Origin: Mucilaginibacter ginsenosidivorans
Lineage (GTDB): Bacteria > Bacteroidota > Bacteroidia > Sphingobacteriales > Sphingobacteriaceae
Direction of reading: 5' to 3'
Length of the DNA: 64,000 nt
Assembly (NCBI RefSeq): GCF_007971025.1
Contig: NZ_CP042436.1
Location: 2,046,001-2,110,000 of the forward strand
Shown: in pieces, positions 1 through 7,837 of the stretch
Position numbering within the stretch: position 1 is the stretch's first letter
How the letters are laid out: every line of letters starts with the position of its first letter
Notes under the pieces: generated by a model
The model's database searches: none
What the model saw: the letters and a program-made list of their open reading frames with translations, nothing else
Told to the model about the DNA's origin: nothing
Program-made: the position numbers and the translations under genes

Positions 1-583
1 GGATTTTTTTACCACCCGCGTCAACCCCCTCTCCTTTGGAGAGGGCTGGGGTGAGGCCCCTTTCCGCCAGCGTTATCAGCGACGCTATCGCCTTGGGATC
101 TTTTTCGGGCAAATGCTTCAACTCGCCATTCAGTTTGGTTACCGTCGCAAAATCGCATTGCTGCAGCATATCATTGATCATGCCCTGCAAACCCATCGTA
201 CGACCATCATCTGGCGAATAGATACGGGCGATGCCATAATCCTGCAGTTCTTTTATCTCCTGCGGCAGTATCACACCGCCACCGCCGCCAAATATTTTGA
301 TGTGCCCGGCCCCGCGTTCGCGCAGCAGGTCATACATGTATTTAAAGTATTCGATGTGCCCGCCCTGGTACGATGTCAGCGCAATGCCCTGCACATCCTC
401 CTGTATGGCGCAGTTCACCACCTCGTCCACCGACCGGTTGTGCCCCAGGTGTATCACCTCGGCACCGCTCGATTGTAAAATACGACGCATAATATTGATC
501 GTAGCATCGTGCCCGTCGAACAGCGATGCTGCGGTTACAAAGCGTATCTTATTTTTGGCGTGGTATGGCGCGAGGGTTTCCAT
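1..583 (-). CDS. icmF: Fused isobutyryl-CoA/methylmalonyl-CoA mutase IcmF, N-terminal part only
   Basis: The gene runs off the left edge, so only about 194 codons are visible. They translate to a coenzyme B12-binding domain: residues about 10-135 carry the cobalamin-ligating DGHDA motif (after VTAASLF) and later SYQGGH and FGGGGGV. This order and spacing match the N-terminus of IcmF, in which the B12 domain is fused to a MeaB-like G-protein domain and the mutase domain. The family rearranges acyl-CoA carbon skeletons (isobutyryl/butyryl-CoA, or related substrates) in the cytoplasm. The ATG at 583 lies just ahead of [10 protein letters not shown], the expected start of the fold. Residues about 176-188 ([10 protein letters not shown]) are encoded by a dispersed palindromic repeat and sit where the linker to the G domain should be. 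The GTPase and mutase parts are outside the window, so a stand-alone B12 subunit is not excluded. Confidence 0.78.
   Translation of the reverse strand, partial: METLAPYHAKNKIRFVTAASLFDGHDATINIMRRILQSSGAEVIHLGHNRSVDEVVNCAIQEDVQGIALTSYQGGHIEYFKYMYDLLRERGAGHIKIFGGGGGVILPQEIKELQDYGIARIYSPDDGRTMGLQGMINDMLQQCDFATVTKLNGELKHLPEKDPKAIASLITLAERGLTPALSKGEGVDAGGKKI
25..57. repeat. Dispersed palindromic repeat, family A, inside icmF
   Basis: The element reads CCCCCTCTCC-TTT-GGAGAGGG followed by CTGGGGTGAGGC. A close copy lies at 2135-2168 and a diverged one at 49676-49711, both outside genes. Here it lies within the icmF reading frame and adds the residues [10 protein letters not shown] without a stop. 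Confidence 0.7.
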
Positions 584-600
584 TGGCTGTATTTCTACAG

Positions 601-628
601 CAAAGCTAAATAAAATGTTGCAAAGCTA
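601..628 (-). promoter_or_regulatory. Two TAGCTTTG boxes upstream of icmF
   Basis: Read on the minus strand, TAGCTTTG (a full match to the Bacteroidota -7 consensus TAnnTTTG) occurs at 601-608 and again at 621-628. The nearer box would place the start of transcription about 15 nt ahead of the icmF ATG. No clear -33 TTG at the usual distance was seen for either, so only the -7 element is supported. Confidence 0.4.
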
Positions 629-721
629 TGCATGCATAATAATCGGGTCTTAAGTCCTTAGTCAGGAGCCTTTGAGACGGCTTTTTGACTTTCACGTGCT
701 TTTTGATAGCTTTAAGCTGTT

Positions 722-1726
722 ATGGGATATTCTAAAATTAAGGTAGGCGTACTTCTTCTTTTATGCACTGCCACACTGCATTTTCGTTCATTGGGACAAA
801 CAACGGATTATTCATTACCGGCTGATCTTGAGAAAAATATAAGCAAGGCGGACTATAAAATAATAGCCGATTTATCAATAGCTGCGGTAGCAAAAAAGTA
901 TAAGATCGATCATGTTAGCCAGGGCACCATTACCTTGGGTAAAGGTCAAAATATGGCGGCTTTTAACCTGGATAATGTCCTGTTGCAATGTGAGGCTGAA
1001 AAAGACCATTCCAAATGGAACGGGATCATACAAGCACATTTTGACAGGTTGTTTAACTCGATTGATAAACATGAAAAGACTGACCTGTCGGGATATGATA
1101 AAGTAAAGGGTAACTTGAGTATCCGTATTTATACTGCCGCGAGTGCCGAACAGAGAGGCGGGCTCGAGAATCTGGTTTCACGCGTCGACCTTGAAGGGAC
1201 AGTGACTTTATTAATGCTCGATCTGCCGGAGGCATTTGCCACGGTATCCAAAAAAGAATTCGATCACTGGCATATTAGCGCAGACACTGCTTTCCGCCAG
1301 GCACTGGAAAATATTGGAAAACAAAAGATAGAAAGGGAAACAAAATCCTTTAATATTGAGGGAACACCTGTCGAGTTTAATTTTTTGGAGAATGAAGATT
1401 ATGCCGCAAGTTATGCACTCGATCTGTCGAATAATTCCCCTGGCCTGGTGGGCGAATGGGGCTCGGCGATCGCCCTCCCAAATAAAGGGCTGGTGGCTAT
1501 TTGTAAAATAAGCAGGGAGAAGCCTGTTGAATTTGTGAAGTTTATACAAGCAGCAAAACCTATTATTGAAAAATCATATACAAGTCATCCCCAGCCCATT
1601 TCAAAGGAGTTTTTCTGGTATTATAAGGGAAAATTTACACGTATTGTAGTGAATGAGGATAGTAAAGGAAATATAAACGTTATCGCGCCGGTTGGACTGT
1701 CGGAGTTAATGGTTTCAAAAAAATAA
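722..1726 (+). CDS. Secreted protein of unknown function, 334 aa
   Basis: The product starts with a signal peptide (hydrophobic residues 8-24, cleavage near SLG-QTTD), so it is probably exported to the periplasm. The body has alternating helix/strand character with motifs such as YDKVKGNLSIRIY and SIAAVAKKYKI. I do not recognise it firmly; the general layout (a substrate-like N-terminal half, then a repeat of NLSNN/ALDLSNN and late IVVNEDSKG) recalls DUF1444-like proteins, but this is a weak impression. It stands alone: icmF is divergent to the left, and a minus-strand lipoprotein converges on it from the right. The ATG at 722 is the natural start because the signal peptide begins there. Confidence 0.7.
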   Translation: MGYSKIKVGVLLLLCTATLHFRSLGQTTDYSLPADLEKNISKADYKIIADLSIAAVAKKYKIDHVSQGTITLGKGQNMAAFNLDNVLLQCEAEKDHSKWNGIIQAHFDRLFNSIDKHEKTDLSGYDKVKGNLSIRIYTAASAEQRGGLENLVSRVDLEGTVTLLMLDLPEAFATVSKKEFDHWHISADTAFRQALENIGKQKIERETKSFNIEGTPVEFNFLENEDYAASYALDLSNNSPGLVGEWGSAIALPNKGLVAICKISREKPVEFVKFIQAAKPIIEKSYTSHPQPISKEFFWYYKGKFTRIVVNEDSKGNINVIAPVGLSELMVSKK

Positions 1727-1763
1727 AAAACGGGAACCAGGCGTTACGCCCGGCCCCCGTTCC
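1719..1763 (-). terminator. Probable terminator of the 98-codon lipoprotein gene
   Basis: Between the convergent genes, GGAAC (1733-1737) pairs with GTTCC (1759-1763) and an inner GGCG/CGCC helix lies at 1740-1750. On the minus strand the hairpin is followed by a long T-rich run (plus-strand A run 1719-1730). It may also work for the plus-strand gene. Confidence 0.5.
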
Positions 1764-1785
1764 GGAAATCTGCGAGAGAAAACCC

Positions 1786-2052
1786 TTATTCTTTCTTTTT
1801 GGCGGTCTTCTTTTCCGTAGACGTTTTGACCGTCGTTTTCGATACCGTATCAACCTTTTTAGAGGTGTCGGTACCCATTTTCATGGTATCGGTTGCGGAT
1901 GTATCCGGTTTCATGGTAGAATCTATCTTGACCGATGTACTTGAATCTACCGAAGTAGAGTCGGAAGTCCCACCCGAATTATTTCCCTTGCATGCTGCCA
2001 GGCTCAGCGACAGTGCCAAACCTATCAAAGGCAGCTTTACATAATTTTTCAT
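1786..2052 (-). CDS. Small Ser/Thr/Lys-rich lipoprotein
   Basis: The product, about 88 aa from the ATG at 2052, starts MKNYVKLPLIGLALSL and has a lipobox LAAC-K, so it should be lipid-anchored in the envelope. The remainder is low complexity: repeats of STSVDSSTS, DTSATDTMKMGTDTS and a lysine-rich tail ending TAKKKE. Such a flexible, hydrophilic tail suggests a spacer or surface-exposed disordered protein; no enzymatic domain is visible. An earlier in-frame start at 2082 would put ten residues before the signal peptide and is less likely. Confidence 0.65.
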   Translation of the reverse strand: MKNYVKLPLIGLALSLSLAACKGNNSGGTSDSTSVDSSTSVKIDSTMKPDTSATDTMKMGTDTSKKVDTVSKTTVKTSTEKKTAKKKE

Positions 2053-2134
2053 AGTGCTGTATTTTAACGTTTTACAAAACAATTAAACCCCGGTTGGATG
2101 AAATTGTTTGAAATGAAACGAACAGTGTCAAAAA

Positions 2135-2168
2135 GGCCCTCTCCATTGAAGAGGGGTTGGGGTGAGGC
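2135..2168. repeat. Dispersed palindromic repeat, family A, intergenic copy
   Basis: GGCCCTCTCC-ATT-GAAGAGGGG followed by TTGGGGTGAGGC. It matches the copy inside icmF (25-57) over almost its whole length, including the tail GGGGTGAGGC, and lies between the lipoprotein gene start and the next terminator. Confidence 0.7.
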
Positions 2169-2206
2169 ATAAAAAAACGGGATCTGTCAAATTACAGGTC
2201 CCGTTT
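2169..2206 (-). terminator. Strong rho-independent terminator
   Basis: AAACGGGATCTGT (2175-2187) and ACAGGTCCCGTTT (2194-2206) form a 13-pair stem (one G-U) with a six-base loop. On the minus strand it is followed by seven Ts. It lies 60 bp past the stop of the small ORF at 2266 and supports that ORF being transcribed. Confidence 0.85.
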
Positions 2207-2265
2207 CCCGGAAATTTTATCCGCTCATTTGCAGCATCACTGCTGTATCCGTCAATCAGGCCACT

Positions 2266-2457
2266 TTACCGGTGGCTTTTTGATGTGTTACCGCTTTGCT
2301 GGTTATTGTTATTGCCCAGGTTGCGGTTTTCTTTGTTACGATCGTTCCCCGTTCTGGACGGGCTCGTTGCCATTTTCCTGTCGTTCTCATTTTCGCGGTT
2401 GTTGGTACCGCTTTGCTTTGTGGTAGGCATAACTAAAGAATTTAATTGGTTAAACAT
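2266..2457 (-). CDS. Small Asn/Arg-rich hydrophilic protein
   Basis: The frame encodes up to 63 residues with no signal peptide or membrane segment. It is rich in N, R, K, S and G (for example TNNRENENDRK and NLGNNNNQQSGN) and is probably disordered. The start may be ATG 2457 or ATG 2430 (MPTTKQSG); the second gives a 54-residue product. What argues that it is real is the strong minus-strand terminator just downstream and a gene-sized gap it alone fills. I do not recognise it. It could be a small stress-type or nucleic-acid-binding peptide, but nothing in the sequence shows this. Confidence 0.5.
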   Translation of the reverse strand: MFNQLNSLVMPTTKQSGTNNRENENDRKMATSPSRTGNDRNKENRNLGNNNNQQSGNTSKSHR

Positions 2458-2474
2458 TTTTGTTAATTAATTAA

Positions 2475-2519
2475 ATAACCATCAAAAAAGGGCCTGGTTT
2501 CGCGCTTTTTGATGGTTAT
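2475..2519 (-). terminator. Inverted repeat / bidirectional terminator
   Basis: ATAACCATCAAAAA (2475-2488) and TTTTTGATGGTTAT (2506-2519) are exact complements around a 17-base loop. It lies directly after the stop of the minus-strand gene at 2574 and carries T-rich ends in both directions. Confidence 0.7.
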
Positions 2520-2573
2520 GCTTAAATGCCTGATTGATAATTTATTAATTTTTAATTAAATTCTGGTGCTTAT

Positions 2574-2921
2574 TTAAAGTGAGGCGCCCGGCGGCAACCT
2601 GGCTATGTCGGTGGTATTTGGCAGCTTAAATACCCTTACATCCGCCACTTCGGTTACCAGCAGCAGGAAGTCCTTTTTTTGCTGTTTATCGTTGACAGGT
2701 TTATTGTCGATAACAGTTTGAACCGCCGCAAGTGCCGAGTCGTAGGCCTGGCTGACGGTCTGGCTCGCCGTATGGTCGTATTCGGCAAACGGCAGGTCCT
2801 TCCAAATGCCGCAATAGCTTATGGAACGGTAAAATTGCGCATCGCGCATTTCCTGGTGAAGTAATTCGTAATCGTTGTGATCGGGGTTTACTAATTCAAC
2901 TCTTGTTGTGAATGAGGCCAT
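2574..2921 (-). CDS. Small conserved protein, possibly GhoS-like (DUF2622)
   Basis: The 115-aa cytoplasmic product begins MASFTTRVELVNPDHNDYEL, followed by LHQEMRDAQFYRSI. An N-terminal FTTRVEL strand, a DYELLHQEM helix and a later LPFAEY segment are the layout of the small ferredoxin-like DUF2622/GhoS family. In Escherichia coli GhoS is an endoribonuclease antitoxin, but most distant members have no tested function, and no toxin gene lies beside this one. Here the family-like part covers about 80 residues and is followed by a C-terminal extension with VADVRVFKLP. The assignment is an impression from motif spacing and should be treated as tentative. Confidence 0.6.
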   Translation of the reverse strand: MASFTTRVELVNPDHNDYELLHQEMRDAQFYRSISYCGIWKDLPFAEYDHTASQTVSQAYDSALAAVQTVIDNKPVNDKQQKKDFLLLVTEVADVRVFKLPNTTDIARLPPGASL

Positions 2922-3078
2922 TATTTTTTAATTTAGGTTAAAGAATGCCCAAAGGTGAGCTAAATCAAAATGCCCCGCAACGGGTCTTTTAACGGAATTT
3001 TCCGCGTACTACCCGTAAGTAAAACTACCTGTGTATCAGTCAATTTTGCAGGTAAAATTAGTTTCCGGCTCAAAAGCG

Positions 3079-3086
3079 TATCTTTG
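3079..3086 (+). promoter_or_regulatory. TATCTTTG -7 box ahead of the radical SAM gene
   Basis: TATCTTTG matches TAnnTTTG exactly and ends 11 bases before the GTG start at 3098, which would give a leader of less than ten bases. No TTG was seen at the standard -33 spacing. Confidence 0.45.
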
Positions 3087-3097
3087 CCCCTTCACTG

Positions 3098-4081
3098 GTG
3101 CAATCACATGGTCATCGGTGTAATCATAAAATAAGATCGGTGGAATCATTACTACAACAAGGCATAAAGGGCTATAACAATTATGGGGCATGGCTGCGCG
3201 AGAAATACGAAGGGCAGCGCGTGTTCAAAGTTATTGTCGATGGCGGTTTCACCTGCCCCAACCGCGATGGCTCAAAAGGCTATGGCGGCTGCACCTATTG
3301 TAATGTAGATTCATTTACGCCAAGCGTATCGCGGCAGGAACCCAACCTGCGCGAGCAGGTGATCAAAGGGATGGAGCGCGCCGTTAAAGGCAACAGGGCC
3401 GATAAATTCATCATTTACTTTCAGCCCAATACTAATACTTACGCCCCGGCGCATTATTTAAAAATGCTGTACGATGAGGCATTGAGTGTCAATACAGAAA
3501 ATATTGTCGGTCTGTCGGTAGGTACCCGTCCCGATTGTATCGACGCCGAAAAAATTGCCCTGCTCGAAAGTTATACGGATCGTTTCGACGTCGACCTGGA
3601 AATGGGTATGGAATCGATCTATGACGATACCTTATTGCAGATTAACCGCGGCTGCCTGCACGGCGATTTGGTGAATGCGCTTAACCTGGTTAAAAATAGT
3701 CCGCTTGATATTTGCGTACATACGATTTTTGGCTTCCCCTGGGAAACGAAGGAAATGATGCTGAAATATGCGGATGAGATCAACCGCTTTCCGCAGATCA
3801 AGTTTGTAAAATTCCACCATCTGCATATTGTGGAAGGCTCGGTAATGGGCGTCAGATACAAACGCGATCCGTTCAAATTATTCACCCTGCCCGAATATGC
3901 TGATTTTCTTTGCGAACTGTTACCCCTCGTCCGCCCGGACGTAGTGATACAGCGCCTTTTTGGCCTGTCGGATATGGAACTGCTTATTGCACCCAACTGG
4001 GGCCTTAAAAAATCGGAGATACAGCATTATATCGATAAAACCATTGCAGATCGGGGAGTGGTGCAGGGTTCTGCGCTTTGA
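3098..4081 (+). CDS. TIGR01212-family (YhcC-like) radical SAM protein
   Basis: The 327-aa product has the hallmark DGGFTCPNRDG followed by GYGGCTYCN, giving the three cysteines that hold the 4Fe-4S cluster and bind S-adenosylmethionine. VGTRPDCID, LEMGMESI and HTIFGFPWE, typical of the family, follow in order. The family is cytoplasmic; its substrate is not established. Start choice is open: GTG 3098 gives the full frame, GTG 3140 gives VESLLQQGIKGYNNYG and is closer to the usual N-terminus of relatives. A TATCTTTG box just ahead of 3098 fits either. Neighbours give no functional hint. Confidence 0.85.
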   Translation: MQSHGHRCNHKIRSVESLLQQGIKGYNNYGAWLREKYEGQRVFKVIVDGGFTCPNRDGSKGYGGCTYCNVDSFTPSVSRQEPNLREQVIKGMERAVKGNRADKFIIYFQPNTNTYAPAHYLKMLYDEALSVNTENIVGLSVGTRPDCIDAEKIALLESYTDRFDVDLEMGMESIYDDTLLQINRGCLHGDLVNALNLVKNSPLDICVHTIFGFPWETKEMMLKYADEINRFPQIKFVKFHHLHIVEGSVMGVRYKRDPFKLFTLPEYADFLCELLPLVRPDVVIQRLFGLSDMELLIAPNWGLKKSEIQHYIDKTIADRGVVQGSAL

Positions 4082-4092
4082 GTACCTGCTAA

Positions 4093-4299
4093 TTAAATAT
4101 CCTTCCATTTGATTTTGCCGTCCAGCAGGTCGGCGCCCTTTTGGGTGAGGGCAAAACTCCCGGTTTCCAGCCGTTTGATCAGATCTTTACTGAACGCGAA
4201 ATCAACCCGGTCGCCAATTTCATGATTTCCATACTTGGCGCCTACTAAACTGGTTTCTCTTATGCTCTTCAGCATAACAATGATAGTATCTTGGTTCAT
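4093..4299 (-). CDS. Hypothetical protein, 68 aa
   Basis: A small cytoplasmic protein, converging on the radical SAM gene with an 11-bp gap. It contains KYGNHEIGDRVDFAFSKDL and FALTQKGADLLDGKIKW; the latter resembles the helix end of a small winged-helix or PadR-like fold, though too little is present to say. No signal peptide. I do not recognise it; it is kept because the frame fills the gap and reads like protein. Confidence 0.5.
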   Translation of the reverse strand: MNQDTIIVMLKSIRETSLVGAKYGNHEIGDRVDFAFSKDLIKRLETGSFALTQKGADLLDGKIKWKDI

Positions 4300-4366
4300 T
4301 GATCAGGGGTGCTTTTTCGAGCGACCGAATTAAATAGCAAAAACTGGATTTTTTTTGGAGCAATCA

Positions 4367-4780
4367 TCACTGGATACGGGTATATACTATTACAAATTGG
4401 TTCTGCGCTTTCATAGTGCTCAGTTCGATCTTCGCACCGTTTTGCGTATCTATCCAGGTATTGTCTTTCGTTTTCCGGTAGATACCCGTCAGTGCGGCAT
4501 CCATAGTTTGTACGGATTTTTGCAGTACCTGGTTAGATGGGGATGAAAATACCTGTTTCAGCTTGTAGCAGCTGTTCTTTTTGTAATAGCAACTCTCAAT
4601 TATCCCGCTGCTGAGTTTATAAACATCGCATGTATCGCTCTGGGAAACCGTGGTGACAGCCGGAATTGATTTTTTTACCGTCGCCCTTATCTCGGCTTTC
4701 GATTTTTTGAAAAAAGACTGTTGGGCCTTTGAACAAAAAGGTATGATAAATATGGCCGTAGCCAGCAATAGTTTTCTCAT
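4367..4780 (-). CDS. Small secreted protein, unknown function
   Basis: From ATG 4780 the product is about 137 aa with a signal peptide (MRKLLLATAIFIIPFCSKAQ, cleavage after SKA). The mature part has four cysteines (in SDTCDVYK, ESCYYKKNSCYKL) that could form disulfides after export. The C-terminal half alternates short strands (DNTWIDTQNGAKIEL, QFVIVYTRIQ). No family recognised. It is followed downstream on the same strand by an 11-bp-overlap-free gap to 4093-4299 and preceded by another small envelope protein, so the three may form a loose group. Confidence 0.6.
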   Translation of the reverse strand: MRKLLLATAIFIIPFCSKAQQSFFKKSKAEIRATVKKSIPAVTTVSQSDTCDVYKLSSGIIESCYYKKNSCYKLKQVFSSPSNQVLQKSVQTMDAALTGIYRKTKDNTWIDTQNGAKIELSTMKAQNQFVIVYTRIQ

Positions 4781-4843
4781 TAAATTAAGGTGTGTCCGAA
4801 GGTACAAATAAATATGTTTGGCAAGTTGTTCTTTGGATCCGGA

Positions 4844-5161
4844 TCAAAACATTTTAACCGTATATTCAAACGCCTCGTTGTTTTTGCGCAGCAGCATAAA
4901 TCCATCGTTATCGTTATCCTTCAATACCAGGTCGCCAATTTTTGCGGTGGTTTCAAATTCGGGGGAATCGTAAAGCGGAACAGGCATTATTTTGTAGTCA
5001 GCGCCATCCACTCGTAAGATCACGTAGTCGCGGTAATGATAAAACGTGTCTATTTTGCCGCTGATCGGTGCATCATGAAATTCCTTATATTTTACCGCCC
5101 TCAGCGAAAATAAAACCATGCACAGGGCGATCATGAATATAAAATAAAACGGTTTTCTCAT
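4844..5161 (-). CDS. Small membrane-anchored protein
   Basis: From ATG 5161 the product is about 105 aa with a single N-terminal membrane segment (FYFIFMIALCMVLFSLRAV), then a hydrophilic domain with YRDYVILRVDGADYKI and KIGDLVLKDNDNDGFML. The tail reads like a small beta-rich domain placed in the periplasm. No known family. The start at 5161 is preferred over the TTG six bases earlier. Confidence 0.55.
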   Translation of the reverse strand: MRKPFYFIFMIALCMVLFSLRAVKYKEFHDAPISGKIDTFYHYRDYVILRVDGADYKIMPVPLYDSPEFETTAKIGDLVLKDNDNDGFMLLRKNNEAFEYTVKMF

Positions 5162-5287
5162 TTCCAAACGGGCACTATCATCATTACGATACGCCTTTTT
5201 ACGATAATTTTTTTATTATTGTTTAAATTTAGCGGAAGAAAACCCGAATTCACTAAACGGCGTAAACAGCGATAAAATAATTTAGTC

Positions 5288-6493
5288 TTGTCACAACGAG
5301 AGCAGCAGAATTACATCCCCGCGCTTACAGGCGTACGTGCATTAGCGGCTTACCTGGTATTCATTTCGCACTACGAATATACTTTCGACCAAAACTTTCC
5401 GCATTTTATCCAGCGCTTTTTTCTCGAGTTCCACATCGGTGTAACCATCTTTTTCGTGTTATCTGGTTTTTTGATCGCTTTCCGGTATTACGATAATTTC
5501 CACCTTACCAAAGAGTGGTTCAAACAATACCTCAAAAATCGTGTGGCGCGTATTTACCCCATGTATTTTCTCATCACCGCCGGGGCCTTTGTCGTGTACT
5601 ATTTCACACGCGACCCATCGGTGGTCAATGGTTTCCCAAGCGCGATAGGGTTATTTTTTATGCATATCACCTTCGTCCGCGGTTTTTTTCACCAGCTCAA
5701 TTTTACGGGCGTGGCGCAAGGTTGGTCGCTAACGGTCGAGGAGTGCTTTTACTTTTCGGCGCCCATCGCATTTTATATCCTGCACCGCTACCGCAAATAT
5801 TTTTTGCAGATACTGGCCCTCACAGGCTTCGGCTTCCTGATGGTGCTCATCTTTCGCAATGTCAACTGGTATGGCTTCTTTGGTAATTTCACCTTTATGA
5901 TGCTGTATACTTTTTTCGGGCGCTGTTTCGAATTTTTTGTCGGTATCAAACTGGCGCTGATGATCCGCAAAAAAGGTTTCCACCGCACCAACAAGCTTAA
6001 ATTCACTTACATCGGTTTCTTCCTCATCTTTTTCTGCGTATGGCTCATGTCGCTGCTGCCAATACCAAAAGGCTGGTCGGCAGGGCTGCACAACCCGCTG
6101 GGTATCATCATTAACAATTACCTGCTGGCTGTGTCTATCGCCACGTTCTTTTACGGGCTGATCACCGAAACTACCGTAATGAAAAAGGTACTGGCTAATC
6201 CTTTTGTCGAACTGCTGGGTAAAAGTTCGTACATATTTTACCTTATCCACCTCGGTTACATGTATGTGTTCATTTATAATGGCATCAATTGGCTCAACGA
6301 CTATACTTTTGATCTGTACGATAAATGGGGACTGGATTGGCACTCGCCCTTCCAGTATGATAACCTGAATATTTTGTATGCTTTCGTGTTATTGAACGCG
6401 GTGTCCATATTTTTATTTAAATTTATTGAGGAACCTTTAAATCATTTTATACGTAAATCGGATTTCCTGGTAAAAGCCAAACCAAAACAATAA
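5288..6493 (+). CDS. Acyltransferase 3 family membrane protein (OafA/YrhL type)
   Basis: The 401-aa product has about ten membrane segments and the family signature near its N-terminus: R17 and H28 in TGVRALAAYLVFISHYEY, the R-x10-H pair needed for acyl transfer. Other family marks are FFVLSGFLIAFRY, NRVARIYPMYF and WSLTVEECFYF. These enzymes move acyl (often acetyl) groups onto extracytoplasmic sugars such as O-antigen or exopolysaccharide. TTG at 5288 is used as start because no ATG precedes the conserved IPALTGVRA. It is followed after 8 bp by a secreted esterase, so acylation and deacylation of a polysaccharide may be linked here, although that is inference. Confidence 0.9.
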   Translation: MSQREQQNYIPALTGVRALAAYLVFISHYEYTFDQNFPHFIQRFFLEFHIGVTIFFVLSGFLIAFRYYDNFHLTKEWFKQYLKNRVARIYPMYFLITAGAFVVYYFTRDPSVVNGFPSAIGLFFMHITFVRGFFHQLNFTGVAQGWSLTVEECFYFSAPIAFYILHRYRKYFLQILALTGFGFLMVLIFRNVNWYGFFGNFTFMMLYTFFGRCFEFFVGIKLALMIRKKGFHRTNKLKFTYIGFFLIFFCVWLMSLLPIPKGWSAGLHNPLGIIINNYLLAVSIATFFYGLITETTVMKKVLANPFVELLGKSSYIFYLIHLGYMYVFIYNGINWLNDYTFDLYDKWGLDWHSPFQYDNLNILYAFVLLNAVSIFLFKFIEEPLNHFIRKSDFLVKAKPKQ

Positions 6494-6501
6494 ACCTGTG
6501 T

Positions 6502-7830
6502 ATGTTTGATAAGTTAAATTACAGCATAGTGAAAAGCTCATTCCGGGTATTAGGTCTCGTTATGATATCCCTTTTTTGGTGCGCGCAACATGCATGGGCC
6601 CAGGAAAACGAGGGCGGCGACGTAAGCACCCAGGTAGTGGCGCACGATGCCAATGCCATTTTCAGCGGATCGGCTTTTTTTACATTTTCGGTTAAAAACC
6701 CGTTGAATACCGACCAGGAAGGTACGGTGAGTTATTTGGTAACCACCGAAAAGGGCGATAAGGTGCTGGATAAAAGCATGCATGTAAAGATTGACCGCAA
6801 CTCGAACGATAGCTATGATTTCCACCTGCCGGAACTGAAGCCGGGTTTCTACAAGATCAACTTCATGATCAATGTTTCGGATTATGATGATACCACCCGC
6901 AAGGCTTTCGGCATAAAGCCGCAGGAGATACGCTCGCAATATGCGCGCCCGGCCGACTTTAACCAGTTTTGGGATAACGCCAAAGCCGAACTGGCCAAAG
7001 TGAAGCCCGGCTTTAAAGTGACACCCCTGCCCAAACAGAATACGGATAACCGCGAAGTGTTCCTGATCGAAATGAAGTCGCTGGATAACTACACCATTCG
7101 CGGTTACCTCACCGTTCCGAAAACAAAAAACAAGAGCCGCAAATTTGCCGTGCTGCTGGGTTTGCCGGGATACCAGGTAAGCCTGGACCCAATGCTGGGT
7201 TTGGATAACGACCTGGCCATAATCACGCTGAATGTTCGGGGGCAGGGCAATAGCCGTGACGAAATAGATACACGACGCGATGAGTATATTACTTACCGCA
7301 TCGAGGACAAAAATAAATACGTGATGCGTGGTGTGATAATGGATTGTGTGCGCTGCATCGACTTTATTTATTCCCAAAAAAATCTCGAACATGATAATAT
7401 CCTGGTGTCGGGCGGTAGTATGGGCGGTTACCTGGCGCTGGCCGTAGCGGGGGTTGATAAACGCGTAAACCTTTGCTCTGCACAAAACCCCATCCTTTGC
7501 GATATACGCCGGTTGGTAGGGGAGGTTGACTGGCCGGTAAGCAGCTTCAGAAAGTATGTTGCAACGCAGCCCGGGCTTACGCTCGACAAAGTACTGGGCA
7601 ATATGGACTATTATGACGCAAAAAACTTTGCACAAAATATTACCTGCCCCACGCTGATGGGTATCGGCTTGCTCGACCCATTTGCACCGCCGAATAACGA
7701 ATATTCGGCCTTTAATGTGCTGCAGGGTAAAAAACGTATAATGGTGTTCAAAAACCTGGCGCACGAGATAAACGAGAAATACAAAGAACTGGAGGGTCGC
7801 TGGATGCGCGATACCTTTGCACTTTTTTAA
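6502..7830 (+). CDS. Secreted acetylxylan-esterase-like alpha/beta hydrolase (AXE1)
   Basis: Residues 1-33 form a signal peptide ending AWA-QEN. An N-terminal beta domain (about 40-140) is followed by the AXE1 hydrolase domain with RPADFNQFWDNA, the nucleophile elbow GGSMGG (Ser near residue 305), the acid loop GLLDPFAPPNNEY and the histidine in NLAHEIN. AXE1 enzymes are carbohydrate esterase family 7-like and remove acetyl groups from xylan, xylo-oligosaccharides or related compounds. The preceding acyltransferase gene (8 bp gap) and the following outer-membrane gene (start overlapping the stop region) suggest one transcript. Substrate cannot be read from sequence. Confidence 0.85.
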   Translation: MFDKLNYSIVKSSFRVLGLVMISLFWCAQHAWAQENEGGDVSTQVVAHDANAIFSGSAFFTFSVKNPLNTDQEGTVSYLVTTEKGDKVLDKSMHVKIDRNSNDSYDFHLPELKPGFYKINFMINVSDYDDTTRKAFGIKPQEIRSQYARPADFNQFWDNAKAELAKVKPGFKVTPLPKQNTDNREVFLIEMKSLDNYTIRGYLTVPKTKNKSRKFAVLLGLPGYQVSLDPMLGLDNDLAIITLNVRGQGNSRDEIDTRRDEYITYRIEDKNKYVMRGVIMDCVRCIDFIYSQKNLEHDNILVSGGSMGGYLALAVAGVDKRVNLCSAQNPILCDIRRLVGEVDWPVSSFRKYVATQPGLTLDKVLGNMDYYDAKNFAQNITCPTLMGIGLLDPFAPPNNEYSAFNVLQGKKRIMVFKNLAHEINEKYKELEGRWMRDTFALF

Positions 7831-7837
7831 GCATGAA

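Noticed and set aside
6550..7764. Long antisense frame of 404 codons opposite the esterase gene
   Set aside because: It lies entirely within a gene with clear AXE1 motifs; its residue mix is typical of an antisense shadow and no family features appear.
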